A DNA stretch of 64,000 nucleotides from Pseudarthrobacter sp. W1I19 (GTDB taxonomy: Bacteria > Actinomycetota > Actinomycetes > Actinomycetales > Micrococcaceae): NCBI RefSeq assembly GCF_030817835.1, contig NZ_JAUSZR010000001.1, positions 2,356,001 through 2,420,000 of the forward strand, given 5' to 3'. Positions 15,808 to 23,691 of the stretch are shown here, piece after piece (positions within the stretch are counted from its first letter, which is position 1; every line of letters starts with the position of its first letter). The notes below the pieces were generated by a model, which was not told the origin of the DNA, ran no database searches, and saw only the letters and a program-made list of their open reading frames with translations. The translations under genes were made by a program, and so were the position numbers.

Positions 15808-16740
15808 ATGGTGAAAACGATTCCGCAGGGAAGTGGGACGGCGGTGGCCGGGCTGGATTCAGCGCTCAAGCCCCGGCTGAAGCGGCGCGGCACTTTTGAG
15901 TACGTTGCCTGGGTGCTGTGCAGCCTGATCGGCATCGGCATCCTGTTCTCCGTCTCGACCAACCCCAACTTCAAATGGGGCGTCGTTGCCCAATACTTCA
16001 CGCATGAATCCATCCTGCGCGGGCTGATGCTCACACTCTTCCTGACCTTTGCCAGCATGGCCCTGGGAACCCTGCTGGGCCTGGGCCTGGCGATCATGCG
16101 CGGCTCGAGCATCAAGCCGATCGCTGCTACGGCCGGGGTCTACATCACGATTTTTCGTGGCACCCCGGTTCTGGTGCAGCTGATCTTCTGGTTCAACGTT
16201 GCTGCGTTGTACCCGGACCTGTTCATCGGGATCCCGTTCACGGACATCGGCACCGCGATCGATGTGAACGCCCTAATGGCCCCTATCACCGCAGCCCTGA
16301 TCGGCCTGACCCTGAACGAGGGCGCCTACATGGCCGAGATTGTCCGAGGCGGGTTCTCCTCGGTCGGCAAGGGCCAGATCGAGGCCGCCGACTCCCTGGG
16401 CATGAGCGGGTCGATGAAGATGCGCAAGGTCATCATTCCCCAGGCGATGCCCTCGATCATCCCGGCGACCGGCAACCAGGTCATCGGCATGTTCAAAGGC
16501 ACCTCCCTGGTCAGCGTGCTCGGCGTTGCCGAACTGCTTCAAAGCGCGCAGCTGATCTACGCCCGCACCTACGAGACCATCCCGCTGCTGCTCGTGGCCA
16601 GCCTCTGGTACCTCGTGATGACCCTGCTGCTGAGCTACCCCCAGTCGAAGCTCGAACAGAAATACTCCCGCGCAACCTCCCGGCTGCCCCGCAAAGCCAG
16701 ACCCGTTGTGCTGACCGACCCTGAAGGCGCTGCACGATGA
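15808..16740 (+). CDS. ABC transporter permease, polar amino acid type (HisM/GlnP family)
   Basis: 310 residues with several hydrophobic segments and the EAA loop that contacts the ATPase ([21 protein letters not shown], then PQAMPSIIP). The N-terminal half has [11 protein letters not shown], typical of GlnP/HisM permeases. Only one permease gene is present, so it probably forms a homodimer. The start may be ATG 15808 or the in-frame GTG at 15796, which overlaps the SBP stop; neither has a strong ribosome site. Its end overlaps the ATPase start by 4 bp. Confidence 0.9.
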   Translation: MVKTIPQGSGTAVAGLDSALKPRLKRRGTFEYVAWVLCSLIGIGILFSVSTNPNFKWGVVAQYFTHESILRGLMLTLFLTFASMALGTLLGLGLAIMRGSSIKPIAATAGVYITIFRGTPVLVQLIFWFNVAALYPDLFIGIPFTDIGTAIDVNALMAPITAALIGLTLNEGAYMAEIVRGGFSSVGKGQIEAADSLGMSGSMKMRKVIIPQAMPSIIPATGNQVIGMFKGTSLVSVLGVAELLQSAQLIYARTYETIPLLLVASLWYLVMTLLLSYPQSKLEQKYSRATSRLPRKARPVVLTDPEGAAR

Positions 16741-17504
16741 GTAACGACGGAACCATCCTTGCCCGCAAGATCCGAAAGTCCTTCGGACCCAAAACAGTCC
16801 TCAAAGACATCAACCTGGAGATCGCCAGCGGCGAGATTTGCTGCATCATCGGCCCCAGCGGCTCCGGTAAATCCACTATCCTGCGCTGCATTAACGGCCT
16901 GGAAACCGTCGACTCCGGAGTCCTGAAAGTCAACGGCGAGGACTTCGGCTACTACGAAACCGAGACCGCGTACCACGCCCTGCCGCCGAAGAAACTCGCC
17001 GAACAGCGCACCAGGGTGGGCATGGTCTTCCAGTCCTTCAACCTCTTCCCCAACATGACCGCGAACGAAAACATCATGTCCGGACCCGTCCTGGTCAAAG
17101 GCGCTGACAAAAATCAAGCCCTCAAACAAGCCCACGAACTGCTCGCCGGCGTCGGGCTTGGCAACTTCGGCGACTACTATCCCGCCCAGCTCTCCGGCGG
17201 ACAACAGCAGCGCGTCGCGATCGCCCGATCCCTGGCCATGGACCCCGAAATCATCCTCTTCGACGAACCCACCTCCGCCCTGGACCCCGAAAAAGTCGGC
17301 GAAGTCCTCGCCGTCATGAAAGACCTCGCCAAGAAGGGCATGACCATGGTGGTGGTCACCCACGAAATGGGCTTCGCCCGCGAAGTAGCCGACTCGCTGA
17401 TCTTCATGGACGACGGCTACATCGTCGAACGCGGCGACGCCCGCGAAGTCCTCGCCAACCCGCAGGAACCCCGCACCCAGGCCTTCCTGAAACAGGTCCT
17501 CTAA
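16737..17504 (+). CDS. ABC transporter ATP-binding protein, polar amino acid type (GlnQ/HisP family)
   Basis: 255 residues. Walker A is GPSGSGKST (about 40-48), the Q-loop follows at [10 protein letters not shown], the signature is [19 protein letters not shown], and Walker B is [13 protein letters not shown]. It energises uptake by the two preceding proteins. It starts inside the stop codon of the permease (ATGA overlap), and the following oxidase begins 3 bp after its stop, so translation is tightly coupled. Confidence 0.94.
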   Translation: MSNDGTILARKIRKSFGPKTVLKDINLEIASGEICCIIGPSGSGKSTILRCINGLETVDSGVLKVNGEDFGYYETETAYHALPPKKLAEQRTRVGMVFQSFNLFPNMTANENIMSGPVLVKGADKNQALKQAHELLAGVGLGNFGDYYPAQLSGGQQQRVAIARSLAMDPEIILFDEPTSALDPEKVGEVLAVMKDLAKKGMTMVVVTHEMGFAREVADSLIFMDDGYIVERGDAREVLANPQEPRTQAFLKQVL

Positions 17505-17507
17505 GCC

Positions 17508-18674
17508 ATGGACGGAAAACTCGCCGTCATCGGCCTGGGCAGCATCGGATCCATGGCCCTCTGGCAAGCCACCCGCCTGACTGACTCCGTCGCCGGATTC
17601 GAGGCCCACGTACCCGCCCATGCGCGCAGCGCCGTCGGCGGCGACACCCGGCTCTTCCGCATGATCTACCGCGGCAACCCCGATCTCTACCCCATCCTGG
17701 AACGCTCCCGCGATCTCTGGGCCGAACTTGAAGCCGAAACCGGCCAGGACATCCTCAGCCGCACCGGCGGACTGTCCATCGGCACCCAAGACGGCGCCTA
17801 CCTCAGCGCCCTGCTCGAAACCACCAACACCAACGGCGCGGACCACGAAATCCTCAGCCGCGAAGAGATGGCCCAACGCTACCCCCAGCACAACCTCCGC
17901 CCGGGCGACATCGCCGTCTTTGACCCGCACGCCGGCGCCCTGCGCACCGACCGCGCCGTCACAGCCGCCATCACCGCGGCCCAAGCGAACGGCGCAACCA
18001 TCCACACCAACACCCCCATCACCAGCATCGAAGAAACCGCCGACGGCGTCCTCATCACCTCCGGGGAGAAGACTTGGACCTTCGACAACGTCATCGTCTC
18101 CTCTGGCGGCTGGTCCCAACAGTTGATGCCCGACTATCTCAGAGGAGCAACCCAAACCAAACGGCTCATCCTGACCTGGTTCGTCGCAAAGGACGCAGCA
18201 GAGTTCTCACCCGAAAAGTTCCCCGTCTTCAGCCGGGTGCAGGAGGGCCGCTCCATGTATGGCGCACCCGCGGTCGACGGCGCCACAGTCAAGGCAACCC
18301 TTGACGGCCGCGGCAGGCCAACACCCAACCCCGACGCCGTGCCCAGGGAACTGACCTCCGCGGAAATAACCGAGACCACCGAAACCGTCACCGAGTTCTT
18401 CCCCGGACTCCACCCATCCATCGTCCGCTCCGACGCCTTCCCGGACCTCTTCACTTCCGATGGGCAGCCTCTGATCGGGCACTTCAATGAAGGCAGCAGA
18501 ATCTACGTTGCCACCGGCTTCTCCGGAGGCGGCTTCAAAAACGCCACCGGCTACGGCCAAATCGCGGCACAGGAAGCCCTCGGCAAACGAGCCGTCGGGA
18601 ACCTGGACTTCGTACGCCCACAACGATTCAAAAGCAGCTCGATTGGCAACCACTCCTACCTTTTGAAAGCGTGA
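17508..18674 (+). CDS. FAD-dependent oxidase, sarcosine / N-methyltryptophan oxidase type (SolA-like)
   Basis: 388 residues, normal for monomeric sarcosine oxidase-like enzymes. It has the FAD motif VIGLGSIGSMALW (about 7-19), the HARSAVGGDTRLFRMIY segment that shapes the active site, a DPHAGALRTDRAV stretch and the C-terminal ATGFSGGGFKNATGYGQ flavin segment. The usual covalent-FAD cysteine region is not obvious, so the flavin may be bound non-covalently. Likely reaction: oxidation of an N-alkyl or secondary amino acid. A decayed relative lies at 9131-9863, so the operon once had two such enzymes nearby. Confidence 0.86.
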   Translation: MDGKLAVIGLGSIGSMALWQATRLTDSVAGFEAHVPAHARSAVGGDTRLFRMIYRGNPDLYPILERSRDLWAELEAETGQDILSRTGGLSIGTQDGAYLSALLETTNTNGADHEILSREEMAQRYPQHNLRPGDIAVFDPHAGALRTDRAVTAAITAAQANGATIHTNTPITSIEETADGVLITSGEKTWTFDNVIVSSGGWSQQLMPDYLRGATQTKRLILTWFVAKDAAEFSPEKFPVFSRVQEGRSMYGAPAVDGATVKATLDGRGRPTPNPDAVPRELTSAEITETTETVTEFFPGLHPSIVRSDAFPDLFTSDGQPLIGHFNEGSRIYVATGFSGGGFKNATGYGQIAAQEALGKRAVGNLDFVRPQRFKSSSIGNHSYLLKA

Positions 18675-18675
18675 C

Positions 18676-20129
18676 ATGAGCTCCTCATTTGACCCGGGAG
18701 GTCTTCACACCGAACTGTTCATCGATGGCGTCTGGCAGAAGGCCGCCAGCGGCGCCACTTTCCGGGTGGAGAATCCGGCCACCCATGAGGTCATCGCCCA
18801 CGTCGCAGACGGTGGCCCTGAGGACACGGCCCGGGCCATTCAGGCTGCGGGCCGCGCCCAGGCTGCCTGGGCGAAGTCCACACCCCGCGAACGTGCCGAT
18901 ATTCTGCGCCGCGCCTTCGAGTTGGTCGTGGCCAACACCGACCGGCTCGCAGCCATCATGACAGCGGAGATGGGCAAACCCCTGGCCGAAGCACGGGGCG
19001 AGGTGGCCTACGGTGCCGAAATGCTCCGCTGGTTCTCCGAAGAAGCCGTTCGCATCGGTGGTGACCATACCGCCTCCGTGGACGGCAACATCCGGATCAT
19101 GATAACCAAGGAACCCGTGGGTCCCTGCGTGCTGGTCACCCCCTGGAACTTCCCGCTGGCCATGGGCGCCCGCAAGATCGCCCCAGCCATTGCCGCCGGT
19201 TGCACCATGGTCTTCAAACCCGCCGAACTGACGCCCCTGACATCCCTCGCCCTGGTACAGCTCTTCCGGGAGGCAGGCTTGCCCGACGGCGTCCTGAACG
19301 TCGTCACCACTACCAGCGCCGCCAGCGTGGTGGAGAACTGGACCAGCAGCGGCATTGCCCGCAAGATCAGCTTCACCGGATCCACCCAGGTAGGCAAGAT
19401 CCTGCTGCGCCAGGCCGCAGACAACGTCATGCGCTCCTCGATTGAACTGGGCGGAAACGCCCCGTTCATCGTCCTGGCCGACGCAGACATTGAAAAGGCA
19501 GCCGACGGCGCCATGAAAGCCAAAATGCGGAACATGGGTGAAGCCTGCACCGCGGCGAACCGCTTCTTCGTGCACCGGTCCGTCGTCGGGGAATTCAGCG
19601 ATAAGTTCGCCTAGAAGATCTCCGAACTGCAGGTCGGTAACGGCGCCCTGCCCGGGACCGAAGTCGGTCCCCTGATCGAGCAGAAGGGCCTGGACAAGGT
19701 CGAAAGCCTCGTGGCCGACGCCGTGTCCAAGGGCGCACGGGTCCTCACTGGCGGCACCCGCCCCGAAGGTCCGGGCTACTTCTACACTCCCACCGTCCTG
19801 ACCGACGTGCCCCTGAACGCCGACCTAATGAGCACTGAGATCTTCGGACCGGTAGCAGCAATCACCCACTTCGACAGCGAAGACGAAGTCCTCCGCGTCG
19901 CCAACAACACCCAACGGGGCCTCGTGGGCTACGTCTTAACCGAAAACATGGGCAAGGCCCTGCGATTCTCCCAAGAACTCGAAGTCGGAATGGTCGGCAT
20001 TAACACCGGGTTGTCTCCAACCCGGCCGCACCATTCGGCGGCATTAAGCAGTCCGGACTGGGACGCGAAGGCGGCAAAATCGGCATCGAAGAATTCCTCG
20101 AGTACAAATACACCGCGATAGCGGTCTAG
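18676..20129 (+). pseudogene. Aldehyde dehydrogenase disrupted by an in-frame amber codon and a frameshift
   Basis: The frame encodes an ALDH very like the intact one at 3620: TPWNFPLA, IELGGNAPF (general base Glu) and the catalytic Cys in GEACTAANR (about residue 291). At codon 313 (19612-19614) a TAG interrupts the frame where family members continue without a break (KISELQVGNGALPG reads on). Near 20008-20012 one base is missing: the frame should switch to give [20 protein letters not shown] and finish at the TAG at 20127-20129. A 312-residue truncated product keeps the catalytic Cys but loses part of the catalytic domain and the oligomerisation arm. Assembly error is possible, but two independent lesions make a pseudogene more likely. 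Confidence 0.85.
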
Positions 20130-20280
20130 ACAATATGCAGAACGGCGAAGCGGGAGATGAATGGGATGTCATTGGTGCCATCGGAACGACATCTTGGAGC
20201 AGTAGCACTGCAGCGGTTGTGCGAGGAGAATTCCTCGTCAGCCGGCGCAACTATGGTGTTTCGTCCTGGAAGTAAGAACG

Positions 20281-20358
20281 CATGGTCTAAGGGAGATCTA
20301 CGAGGTTCGTGAGTCCGTCGAATCTGCCGCCGCCCGCAGGCTGTTGGATTTCTCCTAA
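20281..20358 (+). pseudogene. Fragment of a GntR/FCD regulator
   Basis: A 25-codon stretch reads GLREIYEVRESVESAAARRL and a few more residues, then stops. It is the start of an FCD effector domain (compare the DLxEIYExRxxLE pattern of the family). The HTH part is not recognisable in the preceding bases. It lies just before the intact GntR gene and is probably left from an older regulator. The rest of the gap from 20130 to 20425 shows nothing else. Confidence 0.5.
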
Positions 20359-20425
20359 CCGCAGCACCATTCTCCAGCGGGGCCGCGACGATAAGGGCAG
20401 ACCGTTAGGACGTCCTTGACCGCGG

Positions 20426-20444
20426 TATAATCGACAATCGACAG
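20426..20444 (+). promoter_or_regulatory. -10 box and overlapping operator of the GntR gene
   Basis: A consensus TATAAT (20426-20431) overlaps TAATCGACAATCGACAG (20428-20444), whose last 14 bases are identical to the operator at 9975-9988. Binding here would block the promoter, consistent with autorepression. No convincing -35 is seen. Confidence 0.6.
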
Positions 20445-20454
20445 AGGGGGCCTC

Positions 20455-21120
20455 ATGGGCAGCAAGTTTCAGTGGCACGAACAGCGGACCACTACGCCTG
20501 ACGGCGTGTACCGTGTGCTTCGTACAGCCATCCTGGATGGAACCGTGCCTCCGGGGGAACAGCTGCGCGAGACGCATATTGCCACCGATCTCGGGATCAG
20601 CCGGTCCCCCCTGCGTGAGGCGCTCACCCGGCTTGAAGAGGAAGGGCTGGTCGTGAAGATCCCCTTCAAGGGATCGTTTGTTGTGGAAGTAAGCGCCCGC
20701 GACGTCGCCGAGATCGCATCGATTCGCATGCTTGTCGAGCCTTACGCTGCTGAGCTCTCGGCCGCAACGTTGCGCGGTCCTGAGCGGCTTCGGTTGAAGC
20801 AGACAATCGAGGAACTATACAGGGCCACGGACACCAACGATATCCCGGCAAGCATCGACGCCCACCTCCGCTTCCACAGGCTCTTCTACGAATTCTCGGG
20901 AAACGCCGCCTTGCAGGCTCTGTGGAACGGTTGGGAGAACAAGTTGCGGCTCTATTTCGCCGTCGACCATCCTACATACAGTGACCTCCACGAAATCGCC
21001 GTTGAGCACGAGAGACTGGCCGAGCTTGCTTTGGCGGGTGACATCGATTCTTTCCGTCAGGAGATGGAGAGCCAGTTCCACAATGCGCTCAGCGGGGAAG
21101 AAGATCTCAAAGCAACGTAA
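20455..21120 (+). CDS. GntR-family regulator, FCD subfamily, likely repressor of the HAD-to-ALDH operon
   Basis: 221 residues. The winged HTH holds GEQLRETHIATDLGISRSPL then REALTRLEEEGL (about 32-63). The FCD domain from about residue 80 has the expected acidic/histidine metal-ligand positions (DAHLRFHRLFYEF, EHERLAELALAGD). The GTCGACAATCGAC palindrome over its own -10 box and twice in front of the operon at 10042 points to it as the regulator of that 10-kb unit. The inducer is probably the pathway substrate or an intermediate. ATG 20455 follows a GAGGGGG site. Confidence 0.9.
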   Translation: MGSKFQWHEQRTTTPDGVYRVLRTAILDGTVPPGEQLRETHIATDLGISRSPLREALTRLEEEGLVVKIPFKGSFVVEVSARDVAEIASIRMLVEPYAAELSAATLRGPERLRLKQTIEELYRATDTNDIPASIDAHLRFHRLFYEFSGNAALQALWNGWENKLRLYFAVDHPTYSDLHEIAVEHERLAELALAGDIDSFRQEMESQFHNALSGEEDLKAT

Positions 21121-21209
21121 TACACGCCCCCGGTGTAGCAGCGAAGAACAAACGACAGTCGGCGCAACCGGAGATGGTCAACCAATACCTCCGCAACGCC
21201 AAACTGGGT

Positions 21210-21777
21210 TTAAAGCGTTCGACTGCAGCCGAGCACGCGCTCGGTGACCTCCTCGATGCTGCCCATGCCATCGACCTGGGTCAGGATGCCGCGCCGTGCA
21301 TACTGATCCACAACGGCGCTGGTTTGCTCATGGTAGAGGTCCAGGCGGTGGCGGATGACGGCCTCATTGTCGTCGGAGCGGCCGGTTTCCTTCGCCCGGT
21401 CAAGCAGGCGGTCAATGAGTTCGTCATTGCCTGCCGTCAGCTGCAGTACGGTATCGAGCTCCTGGCCGCCTTCGGCGAGGATCTGGTCCAGGTAGTCCGC
21501 CTGCGCGACGTCCGCGGATAGCCGTCCAGCATAAAGCCGTGGTCCACGTCGGGTCCGCTGAGGCGGTTACGCACCTCTTGTTGGTGACGCTGTCCGGAAC
21601 GAAGTCGCCAGCGTCCATGTACTTCCTGGCTTCCAGGCCAAGACGGGTCTGGCCCTGCACATTGGCACGGAAAATCTCACCTGTGGAAATGGCAACCACG
21701 CCAAGACGGGCTGAAATCCGCTCCGCCTGGGTTCCCTTGCCGGATCCGGGTGGTCCAATGATCAACATCCTCGTCAT
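21210..21777 (-). pseudogene. Second adenylate kinase gene with two single-base deletions
   Basis: From ATG 21777 on the minus strand the frame starts with [18 protein letters not shown] (Walker A P-loop), then [12 protein letters not shown] and [10 protein letters not shown], a clear adenylate kinase. One base is missing after the VTNK codons (about 21585). After restoring frame, the NMP-binding region ([10 protein letters not shown]) appears, then a second single-base loss (about 21525). After that the frame reads [31 protein letters not shown] and a C-terminal helix up to the TAA at 21210-21212. The essential adk is presumably elsewhere in the ribosomal protein region. This divergent copy is dead or wrongly assembled. 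It trails the aromatic operon. Confidence 0.82.
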
Positions 21778-21819
21778 AACAAAATGCACCTTGGAACTCT
21801 TAGTCGTTCTGCCGCCGGG

Positions 21820-22308
21820 TCACTCAGCAGAGCCCCGCAGGGCCCTGACGAAGTGCTCAGGCCAGGGCTGGGCAGCCGCGGCTCCCGCCGGGACGTACGC
21901 CGTGGTGACCGTGCCGAAAGCCGCCACCGTACCGAAGTCGGGATGGGCGCCGTCGGGAGCAAAGGTAGATTCGCCCCGGACCTCGAAACCCATGGTCAGC
22001 GAGGTCCGGCCAAGCGCGTTGATTTTCACCGTTGCCCTCACGCGCTGGCCGAACCACAGCTTTGCCTTGTAATTGACCACCTGCTGGACACGGGGCGCGC
22101 AAGGAAAGTATTCGGGCAGCCGCAAGCTGCGGAACAGTTCCGCCTCTGCCGCCTCCACCCACCGCAGGATGGCGGAATTGTGCTGGTGTCCCGAGGCATC
22201 GGTATCCACCCACTCCACTGTCCGCTCAACGCTTGCCTCCGGAAACGGCGTGCCCGGGCCTGCAGCACGCGCCGTGGAGGCACTCCCCCGTATGTCAGCG
22301 TGATCCAT
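21820..22308 (-). CDS. Acyl-CoA thioesterase, hotdog fold (4HBT-like)
   Basis: 162 residues. The segment WVDTDASGHQHNSAILRWVEAAE carries the Asp of 4-hydroxybenzoyl-CoA thioesterase-type proteins (VxxxDxxxGHxxN). It could release the free aromatic acid from the hydroxylated aryl-CoA made by the upstream monooxygenase. ATG 22308 was chosen because AGGAG stands 5 bp before it; the longer open frame to 22368 has no support. The stop codon of the MFS gene lies only 7 bp upstream, so the two are translated from one message. Confidence 0.82.
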   Translation of the reverse strand: MDHADIRGSASTARAAGPGTPFPEASVERTVEWVDTDASGHQHNSAILRWVEAAEAELFRSLRLPEYFPCAPRVQQVVNYKAKLWFGQRVRATVKINALGRTSLTMGFEVRGESTFAPDGAHPDFGTVAAFGTVTTAYVPAGAAAAQPWPEHFVRALRGSAE

Positions 22309-22315
22309 GATTCTC

Positions 22316-23689
22316 CTAGCGGGCGCCGATTCCGGCGACCTCTTCGTCAGTGTCGCCGTCGGCAGCATTCGAAGGAACCAGCGGTTCGGCCAGCGGCTTG
22401 GGAATCATCGCTACCGCCGCGGCGGCAAGCACCGCGATTCCGGCGAAGATCGCGAAGTTGGCCTCGAACGGCAGTTTGGAACCGGCGATCCAGCCGCCGA
22501 TCAAGGGGCCGGAGATGGCGCCCAGCCTGGCGAAGCTCAGGGCCCATCCTGTGGCGGTGCCACGGATCTTGGCGGGGTAGTAGTCGGCGATGTAGCCGGT
22601 CAGGACCAGGGACGTGGAGATGGACCCGATGCCGGCGAAGGCGACGAACAGCAGGTTGACCACCATGGTGTTCGGGAAGACCAGCAGCATGATGCCCAGG
22701 CCGCCCAGGATGTAGAACACCACGAGGATGAGCTTCTTGCCGTACTTGTCTGCGGCTCGGCCCAGGAGCAGGCCGCCGATGGCGGAAGCAAGGCTGAAGA
22801 CCAGCAGGAAGGTCAGTGATGAGCCCAGGTCGTAGCCGGCCTTCTTCATGATGCTCGGCAGCCAGGTGTTCAGGCCGTAGACGAGGAGCAGGCCGCAGAA
22901 GAGCGAGATCCAGAAGAAGACGGTGGAGCGCAGGTACTTGCGGGAGAACATGGTGGTGATGGTCTTCCACCACGGTTCCGCCACTGCCCCGGAGGTGGCC
23001 GGCGCAGGCGCAGCCACTGGCGTGTAATCGGCTATGTTGAGCTTGGCGGCCAGGGCTTTCGCCTCGGATCTGCGTCCCTTGGTCTCGAGGTAATCGAGCG
23101 ATTCGGGGAGTAGTTTCCAGATGATTGGGAGCAGCACGATCGGTGCGGCGCCGATCGCGATCACCGCCCGCCAGCCGCCCAAGGGCAGGACGAACATTGC
23201 AGCCAGGGCGGCAGCCACGATGCCCAGCGAGTACCCGGAGTACATAAGGCCATAGTTGAAAGAGCGCTTGTTGGGAGCCGAGTATTCGATGGTCAGCGCA
23301 GCTGCCACGGGAATGATGCCGCCCATGCCCAGGCCGCCGATCAGGCGGAAGAGTCCGAACAGTTCCGGGGTGGGCGCCCAAGCTGCCCCGGCCTGGGTCA
23401 GCGTAAAGATGGCCATGGAGGCCAGCAGCATCTTCTTCCGGCCCACGAGGTCGCTGAGGGTGCCTATGAAGAGAGCGCCGATCAGCATGCCTACCAGTGC
23501 GTACGATCCCAGCCCGCCAAGGGCGAGTGGACTGAGGTTCCATTCTTTGTACTCGGCCAGCGCCGGTAGGACGGCGCCGAGGACGCCGACGTCGTAGCCT
23601 TCGGCCAGGATGGCCAGCCAGCAGCAGAAGAGGACGAGTCCGGTGGTGCGGGAGGGGACTTTCCAGTCCGTCACAGGTGCGTTTGCCAT
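22316..23689 (-). CDS. MFS transporter, aromatic acid:H+ symporter family
   Basis: 457 residues and about twelve hydrophobic segments. The N-terminal part has the AAHS hallmark EGYDVGVLGAVLPAL after TM1, the loop 2-3 signature GTLSDLVGRKK, and GMGGIIPVAAALTIEYS. The central loop (KGRRSEAKALAAKL) and the C-terminal GRAADKYGKK motif are normal. Relatives import benzoate, hydroxybenzoates, gentisate or protocatechuate. Here it probably brings in the substrate of the aryl-CoA ligase. It starts 2 bp after the stop of the monooxygenase gene. Confidence 0.92.
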   Translation of the reverse strand: MANAPVTDWKVPSRTTGLVLFCCWLAILAEGYDVGVLGAVLPALAEYKEWNLSPLALGGLGSYALVGMLIGALFIGTLSDLVGRKKMLLASMAIFTLTQAGAAWAPTPELFGLFRLIGGLGMGGIIPVAAALTIEYSAPNKRSFNYGLMYSGYSLGIVAAALAAMFVLPLGGWRAVIAIGAAPIVLLPIIWKLLPESLDYLETKGRRSEAKALAAKLNIADYTPVAAPAPATSGAVAEPWWKTITTMFSRKYLRSTVFFWISLFCGLLLVYGLNTWLPSIMKKAGYDLGSSLTFLLVFSLASAIGGLLLGRAADKYGKKLILVVFYILGGLGIMLLVFPNTMVVNLLFVAFAGIGSISTSLVLTGYIADYYPAKIRGTATGWALSFARLGAISGPLIGGWIAGSKLPFEANFAIFAGIAVLAAAAVAMIPKPLAEPLVPSNAADGDTDEEVAGIGAR

Positions 23690-23691
23690 GG

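Noticed and set aside
16635..18155. 506-codon open frame on the minus strand
   Set aside because: Crosses the ATPase and FAD oxidase genes on the other strand; both have full family signatures and coupled starts.
19612..19614. In-frame TAG read as pyrrolysine or programmed readthrough
   Set aside because: A second lesion (missing base near 20010) in the same gene and no readthrough context make simple inactivation more likely.
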